Shown here: piece after piece, positions 1 through 7,130 of the stretch
Layout: each line of letters opens with the position of its first letter
Position numbering within the stretch: the first letter of the stretch is position 1
Assembly: GCF_029871205.1 (NCBI RefSeq)
Contig: NZ_SSOJ01000067.1
Coordinates: 62,001 to 126,000, forward strand
Direction: 5' to 3'
Origin: Pseudomonas sp. BN417
GTDB taxonomy: Bacteria; Pseudomonadota; Gammaproteobacteria; Pseudomonadales; Pseudomonadaceae
DNA: 64,000 nt
Notes under the pieces: model-generated
What the model was told of the DNA's origin: nothing
The model's input: only the letters and a program-made list of their open reading frames with translations
The model's database searches: none
Position numbers and translations under genes: made by a program

Positions 1-112
1 GGGGGCTGCTGCGCAGCCCTCAGCGAATGAATTCGCCCCCACAGGGTTGGTGCCAGCCGGCGCCTACCTTGTGGGGGCGAAAACGTTTTCTGTAGGGGCG
101 AATTCATTCGCC
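1..112. repeat. Composite palindromic intergenic repeat, cut by the window start
   Basis: Inverted copies of the GCGAATGAATTCGC core (23-36 and about 98-111) face each other, flanked by GTGGGGG / CCCCCAC. A third partial GTGGGGGCGAA lies at 70-80. The same family recurs near 5961, 17818, 24432 and 55016. These look like REP/BIME-type extragenic palindromes of Pseudomonas. No coding role is visible. Confidence 0.75.
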
Positions 113-172
113 AGGCAGTCCGAAGGACTGCCCGCTGAGGGTGCCAGAGAATCTTGTGGGAGCGGGTCGGCC

Positions 173-802
173 TCAGGCGCTCTTGGCCTGGGGCTTCTCT
201 TCCACTTCGCAGCCCTTGATCACCAGGCGGATGATGGTTTCCGCAGCGGCATCGTAGTCGGCGTCGCTGAGGCTGGCCTTGCCGGTGACGGTGGAGATCT
301 GCCAGTCGAAGTCGGCGTAGGTCTGGGTCGCGGCCCAGATGCTGAACAGCAGGTGGTGGGGGTCGACCTTGGCCATCAGGCCCTGGTCTATCCAGCGCTG
401 GATGCACTCGATGTTGTGCTTGGCCTGTTCGTTCAGCTGCGCGGTCTGCTCGGGGGAAAGGTGTGGCGCGCCGTGCATGATCTCGCTGGCGAACACCTTG
501 GAGGCGTAGGGCAGTTCGCGGGAGATGCGGATCTTCGAGCGGATGTAGGCGGTGAGCACCTCGAACGGGTGGCCGGCCTGGTTGAAGGGCGCGGAGGCCT
601 GCAACAGCGGCTCGACGATGCTCTCCAGCACCTCGCGGTAGAGGTTTTCCTTCGACTTGAAGTAGTAGTAGACATTGGGCTTGGGCAGGCCAGCCTTGGC
701 CGCGATGTCGCTCGTCTTGGTGGCGGCGAACCCCTTGTCGGCGAATTCCTCGCTGGCCGCGCGCAGGATCAGGTCTCTGTTGCGCTCGCGAATGCTGCTC
801 AC
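173..802 (-). CDS. TetR family regulator, RutR-like C-terminal domain
   Basis: A 209-residue one-component repressor. The N-terminal helix-turn-helix reads RERNRDLILRAASEEFADKG followed by KTSDIAAKAGLPKPNVYYYF, the classic TetR DNA-binding region; the rest is an all-helical ligand domain resembling the RutR/YcdC group that senses pyrimidines or purines. The open frame extends to 922, but I place the start at the GTG at 802: it has AAGGAG five bases upstream, and the extra 40 residues are low-complexity and absent from the family. It is divergent from moaA with a TGTATACA palindrome between them, so it belongs to the purine island by position. Ligand and targets are not shown by the sequence. 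Confidence 0.9.
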   Translation of the reverse strand: MSSIRERNRDLILRAASEEFADKGFAATKTSDIAAKAGLPKPNVYYYFKSKENLYREVLESIVEPLLQASAPFNQAGHPFEVLTAYIRSKIRISRELPYASKVFASEIMHGAPHLSPEQTAQLNEQAKHNIECIQRWIDQGLMAKVDPHHLLFSIWAATQTYADFDWQISTVTGKASLSDADYDAAAETIIRLVIKGCEVEEKPQAKSA

Positions 803-911
803 ATCGGCTCCTTGTTTGGCTCGCCAGGGCGCCAGAAAGGCCGGCTGGCGAGAGGTCGGGCATGTTAGCATCGGGTTCGCGGCGCTCTCAAGCGAGCCAC
901 TGGATGAATTT

Positions 912-924
912 CCTGTATACAAAA
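912..924. promoter_or_regulatory. TTGTRTACAA-type operator (copy 1)
   Basis: CTGTATACAAA with the 8-bp palindrome TGTATACA at 914-921, between the TetR gene and moaA, about 80 bases before the moaA start. It matches 9 of 10 positions of the palindrome repeated at 4505, 13205, 13388, 16510 and 16867. Probably an operator for the purine-island GntR regulator (inference). Confidence 0.55.
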
Positions 925-1002
925 CAAGACGTTTCTGTTTCCATTCGGCATCCGTCCATGTCGCCGGTGTCCTGACCGGTGCGTGCTGCGGCAGGCTTCA
1001 CC

Positions 1003-1998
1003 ATGCAAGACAACCACTTGCTCGACCCTTTCGGGCGTCGAATTTCCTATCTGCGTCTCTCGGTCACCGACCGTTGCGACTTCCGTTGCACCTATTGCAT
1101 GAGCGAAGACATGGTCTTCGCTCCCCGGGCGCAGATCCTCAGTCTGGAAGAACTTTACGCCGTGGCCGATGCCTTCATCGGACTCGGGGTCACCCGCATT
1201 CGCATCACCGGCGGCGAGCCGCTGGTGCGCAAGGGGCTGACCTCCCTGCTGACCCGCCTGGGCAAGCGCAATGAGCTGGAAGACCTGGCCATCACCAGCA
1301 ACGGCTCCCAACTCGGGCACATGGCCGCCGAGTTGCGCGAAGCCGGCGTCACCCGCCTGAATATCAGCCTCGATTCCCTGCAGCGCGACCGTTTCGCCGC
1401 CTTCACCCGTCGCGACCGCCTCGACCAGGTACTGGCCGGCATCGATGCCGCGCGCGCCGCGGGCTTTCGCCGGATCAAGCTGAACACCGTGGTGCAGAAG
1501 GGCCGCAACGACGACGAGGTGCAGGACCTGGTGGCCTTCGCGGTGGAGCGTGGCCTGGATATCAGCTTCATCGAGGAGATGCCGCTGGGCAGCATCTCCA
1601 GCCACGAGCGCAAGGTTACCCTTTGTACCTCGGAGGAGGTGCGCGAACGGATCGAGCAACGCTTCCGGCTGCTGCCCAGCAGTCACCGTACCGGCGGCCC
1701 GTCACGCTACTGGCAGGTGATCGGCAGCGACACCCAGGTCGGCTTCATCTCACCCCACAGCCGCAACTTCTGCGGCGACTGCAACCGCGTGCGCGTCACC
1801 GCCGAAGGCAAGCTGGTGCTCTGCCTCGGTCACGAGGGCGCGCTGGACCTCAAGGCTCTGATCCGCCGCCATCCCGGAGATGGCCAGCGACTGCGCGCGG
1901 CGTTGATCGAGGCCCTCAGGCTCAAGCCGGAGCGGCACTACTTCGATGCTGCCGAACAAGTGCAAGTAGTCCGTTTCATGAGCATGACCGGCGGCTGA
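1003..1998 (+). CDS. moaA: GTP 3',8-cyclase MoaA (radical SAM, molybdopterin synthesis)
   Basis: 331 residues. Converts GTP to 3',8-cyclo-7,8-dihydro-GTP, the first step of molybdenum cofactor synthesis, in the cytoplasm. The radical-SAM cluster ligands are C25, C29 and C32 (CxxxCxxC). The C-terminal 4Fe-4S ligands are C257, C260 and C274 with the expected CxxC-x13-C spacing, and the protein ends in the GG tail needed by the family. The GGEPL motif is at 70-74. A GTG at 979 is in frame, but ATG 1003 gives the family N-terminus. The position in the purine island suggests a MoaA copy serving xanthine dehydrogenase; P. aeruginosa is known to carry two moaA genes, one in the equivalent locus. Confidence 0.95.
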   Translation: MQDNHLLDPFGRRISYLRLSVTDRCDFRCTYCMSEDMVFAPRAQILSLEELYAVADAFIGLGVTRIRITGGEPLVRKGLTSLLTRLGKRNELEDLAITSNGSQLGHMAAELREAGVTRLNISLDSLQRDRFAAFTRRDRLDQVLAGIDAARAAGFRRIKLNTVVQKGRNDDEVQDLVAFAVERGLDISFIEEMPLGSISSHERKVTLCTSEEVRERIEQRFRLLPSSHRTGGPSRYWQVIGSDTQVGFISPHSRNFCGDCNRVRVTAEGKLVLCLGHEGALDLKALIRRHPGDGQRLRAALIEALRLKPERHYFDAAEQVQVVRFMSMTGG

Positions 1999-2042
1999 CG
2001 GCCCCCCGCGATCTTTCAACTGAATCTGCGAATTCGTCTTTC

Positions 2043-2108
2043 GTAGGGTGCGCCGTGCGCACCGAAACCCCTGTCCGCATAACGAACGGTGCGCGTGGCG
2101 CACCCCAC
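2043..2108. repeat. Inverted repeat GTAGGGTGCGCC...GGCGCACC type
   Basis: Two arms of about 22 bases (2043-2064 and 2087-2108) are near-perfect reverse complements built from GGTGCGC/GCGCACC, separated by 22 bases. It ends just before the AAGGAG ribosome site of the following gene. This type of element is dispersed in pseudomonad genomes. It could fold in the mRNA leader. Confidence 0.7.
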
Positions 2109-2120
2109 AAGGAGCCCCGA

Positions 2121-3479
2121 ATGGCTAAGACACTCTTGGTGAAGAACGCCGACCTGCTGGTGACCATGGACGGCCAGCGCCGTGAAATCCGGCAGGGCGG
2201 GATGTACATCGAGGACAACCGGATCGTCCAGGTCGGGCCGAGCGCCGAACTGCCACAGACGGCAGACGAGGTGCTGGACCTCAAAGGCAAGGTCGTCATC
2301 CCCGGCCTGGTCAACACCCACCACCACATGTACCAGAGCCTCACCCGCGTGGTGCCGGCGGCCCAGGATGGCGAGCTGTTCAACTGGCTGACCAACCTCT
2401 ACCCGATCTGGGCACGGCTGACCCCGGAGATGATCCATGTCTCCACCCAGACCGCCATGGCCGAACTGATCCTGTCCGGCTGCACCACCTCCAGTGACCA
2501 CCTGTACATCTACCCCAACGGCTGCAAGCTGGACGACAGCATCCACGCCGCCGGCGAGATCGGCATGCGCTTCCACGCCGCGCGCGGCAGCATGAGCGTC
2601 GGCCGCAGCCAGGGCGGCCTGCCGCCCGATTCGGTGGTGGAGAAGGAAGCCGACATCCTCAAGGAATCCCAGCGCCTGATCGAGGATTACCACGACGCCT
2701 CCCACGGCTCGATGCTGCGGGTGGTGGTGGCGCCGTGTTCGCCGTTCTCGGTGAGCCGCGACCTGATGCGCGAAGCCGCGGTGCTGGCACGCAACTACGG
2801 CGTATCGCTGCATACCCACCTGGCGGAGAACGTCAACGACATTGCCTACAGCCGCGAGAAGTTCGGCATGACCCCGGCCGAATACGCCGAGGACCTGGGC
2901 TGGGTCGGCCATGACGTCTGGCATGCCCACTGCGTGCAGCTGGACGAGCATGGCATCGAGCTGTTCGCCCGCACCGGTACCGGCGTAGCTCATTGCCCTT
3001 GCTCGAACATGCGCCTGGCCTCGGGCATAGCGCCAGTGCGGCGCATGCGCGACGCCGGCGTGCCGGTGGGGTTGGGCGTGGACGGCTCGGCCTCCAACGA
3101 CGGCGCGAGCATGATCGGCGAAGTGCGCCAGGCGCTGCTGCTGCAGCGGGTCGGTTTCGGCCCCGACGCCATGACCGCGCGCGAGGCCCTGGAGATCGCC
3201 ACCCTGGGCGGCGCCAAGGTACTCAACCGCAACGATATCGGCGCCCTGGCGCCGGGCATGGTCGCTGACTTCGTCGCCTTCGACCTCGGCCATATCGCCT
3301 ATGCCGGTGCTTTGCACGATCCGCTGGCGGCGCTGGTGTTCTGCACCCCGACCCATGTGTCCACCAGCGTGATCAACGGCAAGGTGGTGGTCCGCGACGG
3401 CCAGCTGGTGACGGTGGACCTGCCGCGGGTGCTGGAGCGCCACAACCAGTTGGCGCGGCAGTTGGTAGAGGGCGAGTAG
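2121..3479 (+). CDS. 8-oxoguanine deaminase family amidohydrolase
   Basis: 452 residues, COG0402 metal-dependent amidohydrolase. The closest group I recognise is 8-oxoguanine deaminase, which turns 8-oxoguanine into urate and ammonia; related enzymes attack s-triazines such as hydroxydechloroatrazine. Metal and catalytic residues are visible: THHH at 66-69, LHTH at 230-233, HAHC at 268-271 and the terminal-metal aspartate in GVDGS (D321). The start is ATG 2121 with AAGGAG seven bases before; the frame upstream is open but non-coding. Because urate is the substrate of PuuD in this island, a role feeding oxidised guanine into the same route fits well. The exact substrate cannot be proved from sequence. 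Confidence 0.88.
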   Translation: MAKTLLVKNADLLVTMDGQRREIRQGGMYIEDNRIVQVGPSAELPQTADEVLDLKGKVVIPGLVNTHHHMYQSLTRVVPAAQDGELFNWLTNLYPIWARLTPEMIHVSTQTAMAELILSGCTTSSDHLYIYPNGCKLDDSIHAAGEIGMRFHAARGSMSVGRSQGGLPPDSVVEKEADILKESQRLIEDYHDASHGSMLRVVVAPCSPFSVSRDLMREAAVLARNYGVSLHTHLAENVNDIAYSREKFGMTPAEYAEDLGWVGHDVWHAHCVQLDEHGIELFARTGTGVAHCPCSNMRLASGIAPVRRMRDAGVPVGLGVDGSASNDGASMIGEVRQALLLQRVGFGPDAMTAREALEIATLGGAKVLNRNDIGALAPGMVADFVAFDLGHIAYAGALHDPLAALVFCTPTHVSTSVINGKVVVRDGQLVTVDLPRVLERHNQLARQLVEGE

Positions 3480-3508
3480 CGCTCGAACCCAACGGCCGGA
3501 CAGGTCCC

Positions 3509-3561
3509 CTGTAGGAGCGAGCTTGCTCGCGAAAGCATCGCGAGCAAGCTCGCTCCTACAG
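3509..3561. repeat. Perfect 24-bp-arm palindrome (GTAGGAGCGAGCTTGCTCGC family)
   Basis: Arms 3509-3532 and 3538-3561 are exact reverse complements with a 5-base loop AAGCA. This is the common pseudomonad repeat seen in half form at 62965-62987. It sits between a deaminase gene and the next gene and may attenuate transcription or stabilise mRNA ends. Confidence 0.85.
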
Positions 3562-3595
3562 AAAGTTCACCTCACACGAGAACAAGGAGAAGGTA

Positions 3596-4414
3596 ATGAA
3601 ACCTCAGGTTTTCGGCTGGCTGGCTGCCGGCCTGCTGTCCGTCGATTGTGCCCTGGCCCAGACCTATGTTGTCGGCGTCGAGAAGCAATCCTTCCAGCCC
3701 CACTACTGGATCAGCGACCAGGGCGAGTACCAGGGCTTCGCCCGCGACCTGCTCGACCTGTTCGCCCGTGACGCCGGGCTTGATATCCAGTACCAGCCGC
3801 TGCCGGTCAACCAGCTGACCCAGCACCTGCTCAACGGCAGCATCGACTTCAAGTACCCGGACAGTCCCAATTGGGCCGGCGACCTCAAGGGCGGCAAGGG
3901 CATCGCCTACAGCCAGCCGGTGGTGCACTACGTCGATGGCGTGCTGGTGGCGCCCACGCAGCAGGGCAAGGGCATCGATCAGCTGGCCCGGCTGGCGGTG
4001 GTGGATGGCTGGACGCCCTGGACCTACCAGGACCGCATCGGTGCCGGCCAGACCCAGGTGGTGCGCAGCGCCGACCTGGGCCAGATGGTCAAGCAGGCGA
4101 TGAAGCAACAGGCCGATGGCGCCTACTACAACGTGGTGGTCGCTACCTACTACCTCGACAACATCCGCGCACGCCCCGGCGCCCTGGTGTTCGACCCGAA
4201 GCTGCCGCACACCCGCGGTACGTTCAATCTTTCCAGCCTCAAGTACCCGGAACTGATCGCGCGCTTCGACCGCTTCCTCGCCGAGCACAGGGCGGAGGTG
4301 GACGCCCTCAAGGCGCGCTACCAGGTGGAGGCCAATCTGGATTCCGAGTACCTCGGGATGGAGCAGTGGAAGGTCGATTTCCTCAAGCGGCAGAAGGAAA
4401 AGGGCCAGCCCTGA
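3596..4414 (+). CDS. Periplasmic solute-binding protein, family 3 (transporter substrate-binding domain)
   Basis: 272 residues with a signal peptide (cut likely after CALA at residue 21) and the fold signature of family 3 extracellular solute-binding proteins: GEYQGFARDLLDLFARDAGL near residue 42-61 corresponds to the usual region after the first strand. No permease or ATPase gene for an ABC system is adjacent, so it may work as a stand-alone sensor or with a distant transporter. AAGGAG is six bases upstream of the ATG. Ligand unknown; location inside the purine island is the only hint. Confidence 0.8.
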   Translation: MKPQVFGWLAAGLLSVDCALAQTYVVGVEKQSFQPHYWISDQGEYQGFARDLLDLFARDAGLDIQYQPLPVNQLTQHLLNGSIDFKYPDSPNWAGDLKGGKGIAYSQPVVHYVDGVLVAPTQQGKGIDQLARLAVVDGWTPWTYQDRIGAGQTQVVRSADLGQMVKQAMKQQADGAYYNVVVATYYLDNIRARPGALVFDPKLPHTRGTFNLSSLKYPELIARFDRFLAEHRAEVDALKARYQVEANLDSEYLGMEQWKVDFLKRQKEKGQP

Positions 4415-4504
4415 TTACCCTCGCGGAAGGTCTTGCGCCAGGCGGGCCGGCACCCTGGGAGCAGAGGGCTGCAGCTGCCAGGGGGAGAATTTCAGCTCGG
4501 CATT

Positions 4505-4514
4505 TTGTACACAA
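4505..4514. promoter_or_regulatory. TTGTRTACAA-type operator (copy 2)
   Basis: TTGTACACAA, one base away from the consensus TTGTGTACAA/TTGTATACAA seen elsewhere in the island. It lies 155 bases before the small gene at 4669, which is followed by the Tsx-like channel at 5055. It implies purine-linked control of these two genes (inference). Confidence 0.5.
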
Positions 4515-4560
4515 TTCTGCAAAAAACTGTTGTTAGCGATGTTCACAGCGTGTATATAGT

Positions 4561-4592
4561 CAGAAAAACCTGACCGCTGGATCAGTTTTTCT
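4561..4592. promoter_or_regulatory. Hairpin in the leader of the 4669 gene
   Basis: CAGAAAAACCTGA is followed after a short loop by TCAGTTTTTCTG, a near-perfect inverted repeat with one bulged base. There is no uridine run after it, so it is not a standard terminator. It could be an RNA stem in the leader or a second protein-binding palindrome downstream of the 4505 operator. Confidence 0.5.
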
Positions 4593-4668
4593 GGCGAAGT
4601 AACTACATGGGGTGTCCAGAAGCACCCTTAAGCCCACGACCTACAAAAACAATAGGCAGGCTTTACCC

Positions 4669-4932
4669 ATGAGTTCATCCGATATCTATGGGGCTCGCTC
4701 CGACCTCGTCTACGGCCTGGACGACGCTCGAGGCTCCATGGCATCCCCGTTCGCCATCCTGCCGGAGAGCCTGCTCCCGACCGAGCACGTCGCAGGCGAT
4801 TACCTTGATTCCTATGCCGAGGCCTCGATGACCGAGGTCCCGCACAACCCCCTGGACGTAGCCGAACAGCGCAACGCTGAAGACAGCCCGTCCGGTCGCG
4901 CTCGCCCGATCAGCCCCGGCCTTGGCCGCTGA
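4669..4932 (+). CDS. Small conserved-looking hypothetical protein
   Basis: 87 residues, starting MSSSDIYGARSDLVYGLDDA. No signal peptide, membrane segment or recognised domain; acidic and rich in Ser, Ala and Pro. An in-frame GTG at 4612 exists, but ATG 4669 has GGCAGG nine bases upstream. The gene sits 122 bases before the Tsx-like channel, in the same direction, behind a purine-type operator and a leader hairpin, so co-expression with that channel is likely. Function unknown; a real gene is favoured by codon use and by the regulatory signals in front of it. Confidence 0.6.
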   Translation: MSSSDIYGARSDLVYGLDDARGSMASPFAILPESLLPTEHVAGDYLDSYAEASMTEVPHNPLDVAEQRNAEDSPSGRARPISPGLGR

Positions 4933-5054
4933 CGCCCGGCGCGCGAAACCCACTCCAGCCCCGAGCCTGCCTGAACGCCTGCCCCGATACCGGGGCGGGC
5001 TTCGGGTGGGTGCGGGGCGGAAAAACCTGAAACCCACTACAACAAGGAAAAACC

Positions 5055-5864
5055 ATGAAGCCCAAGTATCTGCCGCACTTTCTCGCCCTTTCGACCGGTC
5101 TGCTGGCGGGCGGCCAGGCGCTGGCCGGCGACCTGCTGTTCTGGCAGAACAACAGCCTGAGCTACCTCTACGGCCAGAACTACAAGATCAACCCCGAGAT
5201 CCAGCAGACGGTGACCTTCGAGCACGCCGACGGCTGGAAGTACGGCGATAACTTCTTCTTCCTCGACAAGATCTTCTACAACGGTGACAAGGACGCCCTG
5301 GTCGGCGACAACACCTACTACGGCGAATTCCAGCCGCGCCTGTCGCTGGGCAAGATCTTCAACCAGAAGATCCAGTTCGGCCCGGTGACCGACGTGCTGC
5401 TGGCCATGACCTACGAGTTCGGCGAGGGTGACGTCGAGTCCTACCTGATCGGCCCGGGCTTCGACCTTGCCATCCCCGGCTTCGACTATTTCCAGGTCAA
5501 CTTCTACAACCGCACCACCGATGGCAGCCGCCCCGGCGACAACGTCTGGCAGATCACCCCGGTATGGAGCTACACCATCCCGGTCGGCAACTCCGACATC
5601 CTGATCGACGGCTTCATGGACTGGGTGGTGGACAACGACGAGAACAGCCGCGGCACCTACCACGCCAACCTGCACTTCAATCCGCAGATCAAATACGACC
5701 TGGGCAAGTCCATGGGTTGGGGTGAGAAGCAGCTGTACGTCGGCTTCGAGTACGACTACTGGAAGGACAAGTACGGTATCGACAGCGAGAGCTTCCTCGG
5801 CGACGAGATTCTCGACGGCACCGACCAGAACACCGCCAGCCTGCTGGTCAAGGTGCACTTCTGA
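5055..5864 (+). CDS. Tsx-like nucleoside-specific outer-membrane channel (1)
   Basis: 269 residues, signal peptide cut after QALA (about residue 24), then a beta-barrel typical of the Tsx/OmpK family: many Tyr, Phe and Trp in alternating strands, FEHADGWKYGDNFFFLD in the family-typical position, and a C-terminal Phe (KVHF) needed for barrel assembly. Tsx channels pass nucleosides through the outer membrane. AAGGA is seven bases before the ATG. It is convergent with a second Tsx-like gene at 6091; the pair presumably lets purine nucleosides or bases in for the degradation pathway. Confidence 0.88.
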   Translation: MKPKYLPHFLALSTGLLAGGQALAGDLLFWQNNSLSYLYGQNYKINPEIQQTVTFEHADGWKYGDNFFFLDKIFYNGDKDALVGDNTYYGEFQPRLSLGKIFNQKIQFGPVTDVLLAMTYEFGEGDVESYLIGPGFDLAIPGFDYFQVNFYNRTTDGSRPGDNVWQITPVWSYTIPVGNSDILIDGFMDWVVDNDENSRGTYHANLHFNPQIKYDLGKSMGWGEKQLYVGFEYDYWKDKYGIDSESFLGDEILDGTDQNTASLLVKVHF

Positions 5865-5960
5865 TCCCATCGGGAAAAAGACCGGGGGAGGGCGCACCGC
5901 GCCTTCCCCACGGTTAGAAGGGGAGGGGAGCCAGTCCATGGCACGATCTTGCTGCTCTTT

Positions 5961-6059
5961 TGTGGGGGCGAATTCATTCGCTGAGCAGGCCGCAGGCCTG
6001 CCCTGGGTCAATGCCTGGGGGCCGCTGCGCGACCCTTTGCGAATGAATTCGCCCCCACA
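5961..6059. repeat. Composite palindromic repeat, complete copy
   Basis: Outer inverted arms (5961-5981 and 6039-6059) carry the core GCGAATGAATTCGC with GTGGGGG flanks and enclose a GCAGGCCGCAGGCCTGC hairpin at about 5985-6001. It lies between the two convergent tsx-like genes. Same architecture as the copies at 24432 and 55016. Confidence 0.85.
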
Positions 6060-6090
6060 AGGGCCAGGCTGCTTTGCGGCCAGCCAGGGA

Positions 6091-6942
6091 TCAGAAGGTG
6101 AATTCCAGGTTAACCGTCGGCGTCGAGGTGCGGCTGCCGCGGCCGCCGTCCACGCCGAACTTGTTGTGCCAGTACTCGTAGCCGACGCCGAACCAGAGGT
6201 TCGGCTTGCGCCTGGCGCCGGGCATGGCGGCGACCATCAGCGAGGTGCGCATCAGGGTCTCGGGGGCGGTGTCCTTGTCGAAATAGTCCTCGCCCTTTTC
6301 CCCGACGTAGTTGACGAAGCCCTGGAACTTGGCGTCGTGCTCGCCGAGCTGGAAGGGTTTCAGCCAGGTCAGGTTGACCATGTAGGTGGCGTCGAAGGTG
6401 TGGTCCGGGTGCTTGGCGCCCGGGATGCCCGAATGGTTCTTCTCGCGGTAGTACATCAGGCTCAGGTCGAGGACGCCGGCGCCGTTGAACTTCAGCGTCG
6501 GGCCGAACACCAGGGCGCGCTTCTTGGCCGAAGCGCGGTTGTTGTTGCGGTTGGCGTCGAAGCCGAAGCTGAAGGCGTAGTCCTTCACCAGGCCGGTGCC
6601 CAGCGGCTGGTCGAACACCCGCGAGGCATAGAGCTGGTGCCGGTAGACCGCGTAGACCTCACTGCCGCCGTGGTCGGTGCCCTTGCGCGGATCGCGGCTG
6701 TCGGAAAGGAACACATCCAGGTTGAAGAAGTTGCTGCCGTAACGGTAGCCGTCAGCGTGGGTGAAGCTGTAGATGCGTTTGGCGAACTTGTCCGGGTTGT
6801 TCGGGTTGGTGAACTGCTGGCCGTAGCGGAAGCCGACACTGTTGTTCATCCATTCGAAGACCTTGCCCTGTTCAGCGGCAAAGCCGGCCGGGCTGGCGGC
6901 GATCAAAGCGGCGCCAAGCGCCAGGCTGTGGTAGCGAAGCAT
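6091..6942 (-). CDS. Tsx-like nucleoside-specific outer-membrane channel (2)
   Basis: 283 residues with a signal peptide cut after GFAA (about residue 23), beta-barrel composition, FTHADGYRYGSNFFNLDVF matching the Tsx family region, and terminal Phe in NLEFTF. Sequence differs strongly from the channel at 5055, so this is not a recent duplicate. AAGGA precedes the ATG. It lies downstream of the NCS2 permease at 7131, separated by a terminator at 7054-7079, and probably supplies purine compounds to it. Exact substrate unproven. Confidence 0.85.
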   Translation of the reverse strand: MLRYHSLALGAALIAASPAGFAAEQGKVFEWMNNSVGFRYGQQFTNPNNPDKFAKRIYSFTHADGYRYGSNFFNLDVFLSDSRDPRKGTDHGGSEVYAVYRHQLYASRVFDQPLGTGLVKDYAFSFGFDANRNNNRASAKKRALVFGPTLKFNGAGVLDLSLMYYREKNHSGIPGAKHPDHTFDATYMVNLTWLKPFQLGEHDAKFQGFVNYVGEKGEDYFDKDTAPETLMRTSLMVAAMPGARRKPNLWFGVGYEYWHNKFGVDGGRGSRTSTPTVNLEFTF

Positions 6943-7053
6943 TCAGGTTTTCCTTCTTGTTGTACTTCTGAAAACACGCCGAGACCTGCACGGAGTCTCC
7001 ACGCGGCCGGAATGGCCGTGCGCGGGGCACGGCCCGATACCTGGGGCAGGTTT

Positions 7054-7079
7054 AAAAGAGCCCGCCGGGTGGGCGGGCT
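7054..7079 (-). terminator. Rho-independent terminator after the NCS2 permease gene
   Basis: Stem AGCCCGCC (7059-7066) with GGCGGGCT (7072-7079), followed on the minus strand by TTTT. It lies 52 bases past the permease stop codon. Confidence 0.8.
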
Positions 7080-7130
7080 ATGGAGTCCCGGACGGACCTC
7101 ATGGGTACGGCCGGGTGGGAGCGAACAGGA

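Noticed and set aside
4550-4560. TGTATATAG as another TTGTRTACAA site
   Set aside because: It lacks the second half of the palindrome.
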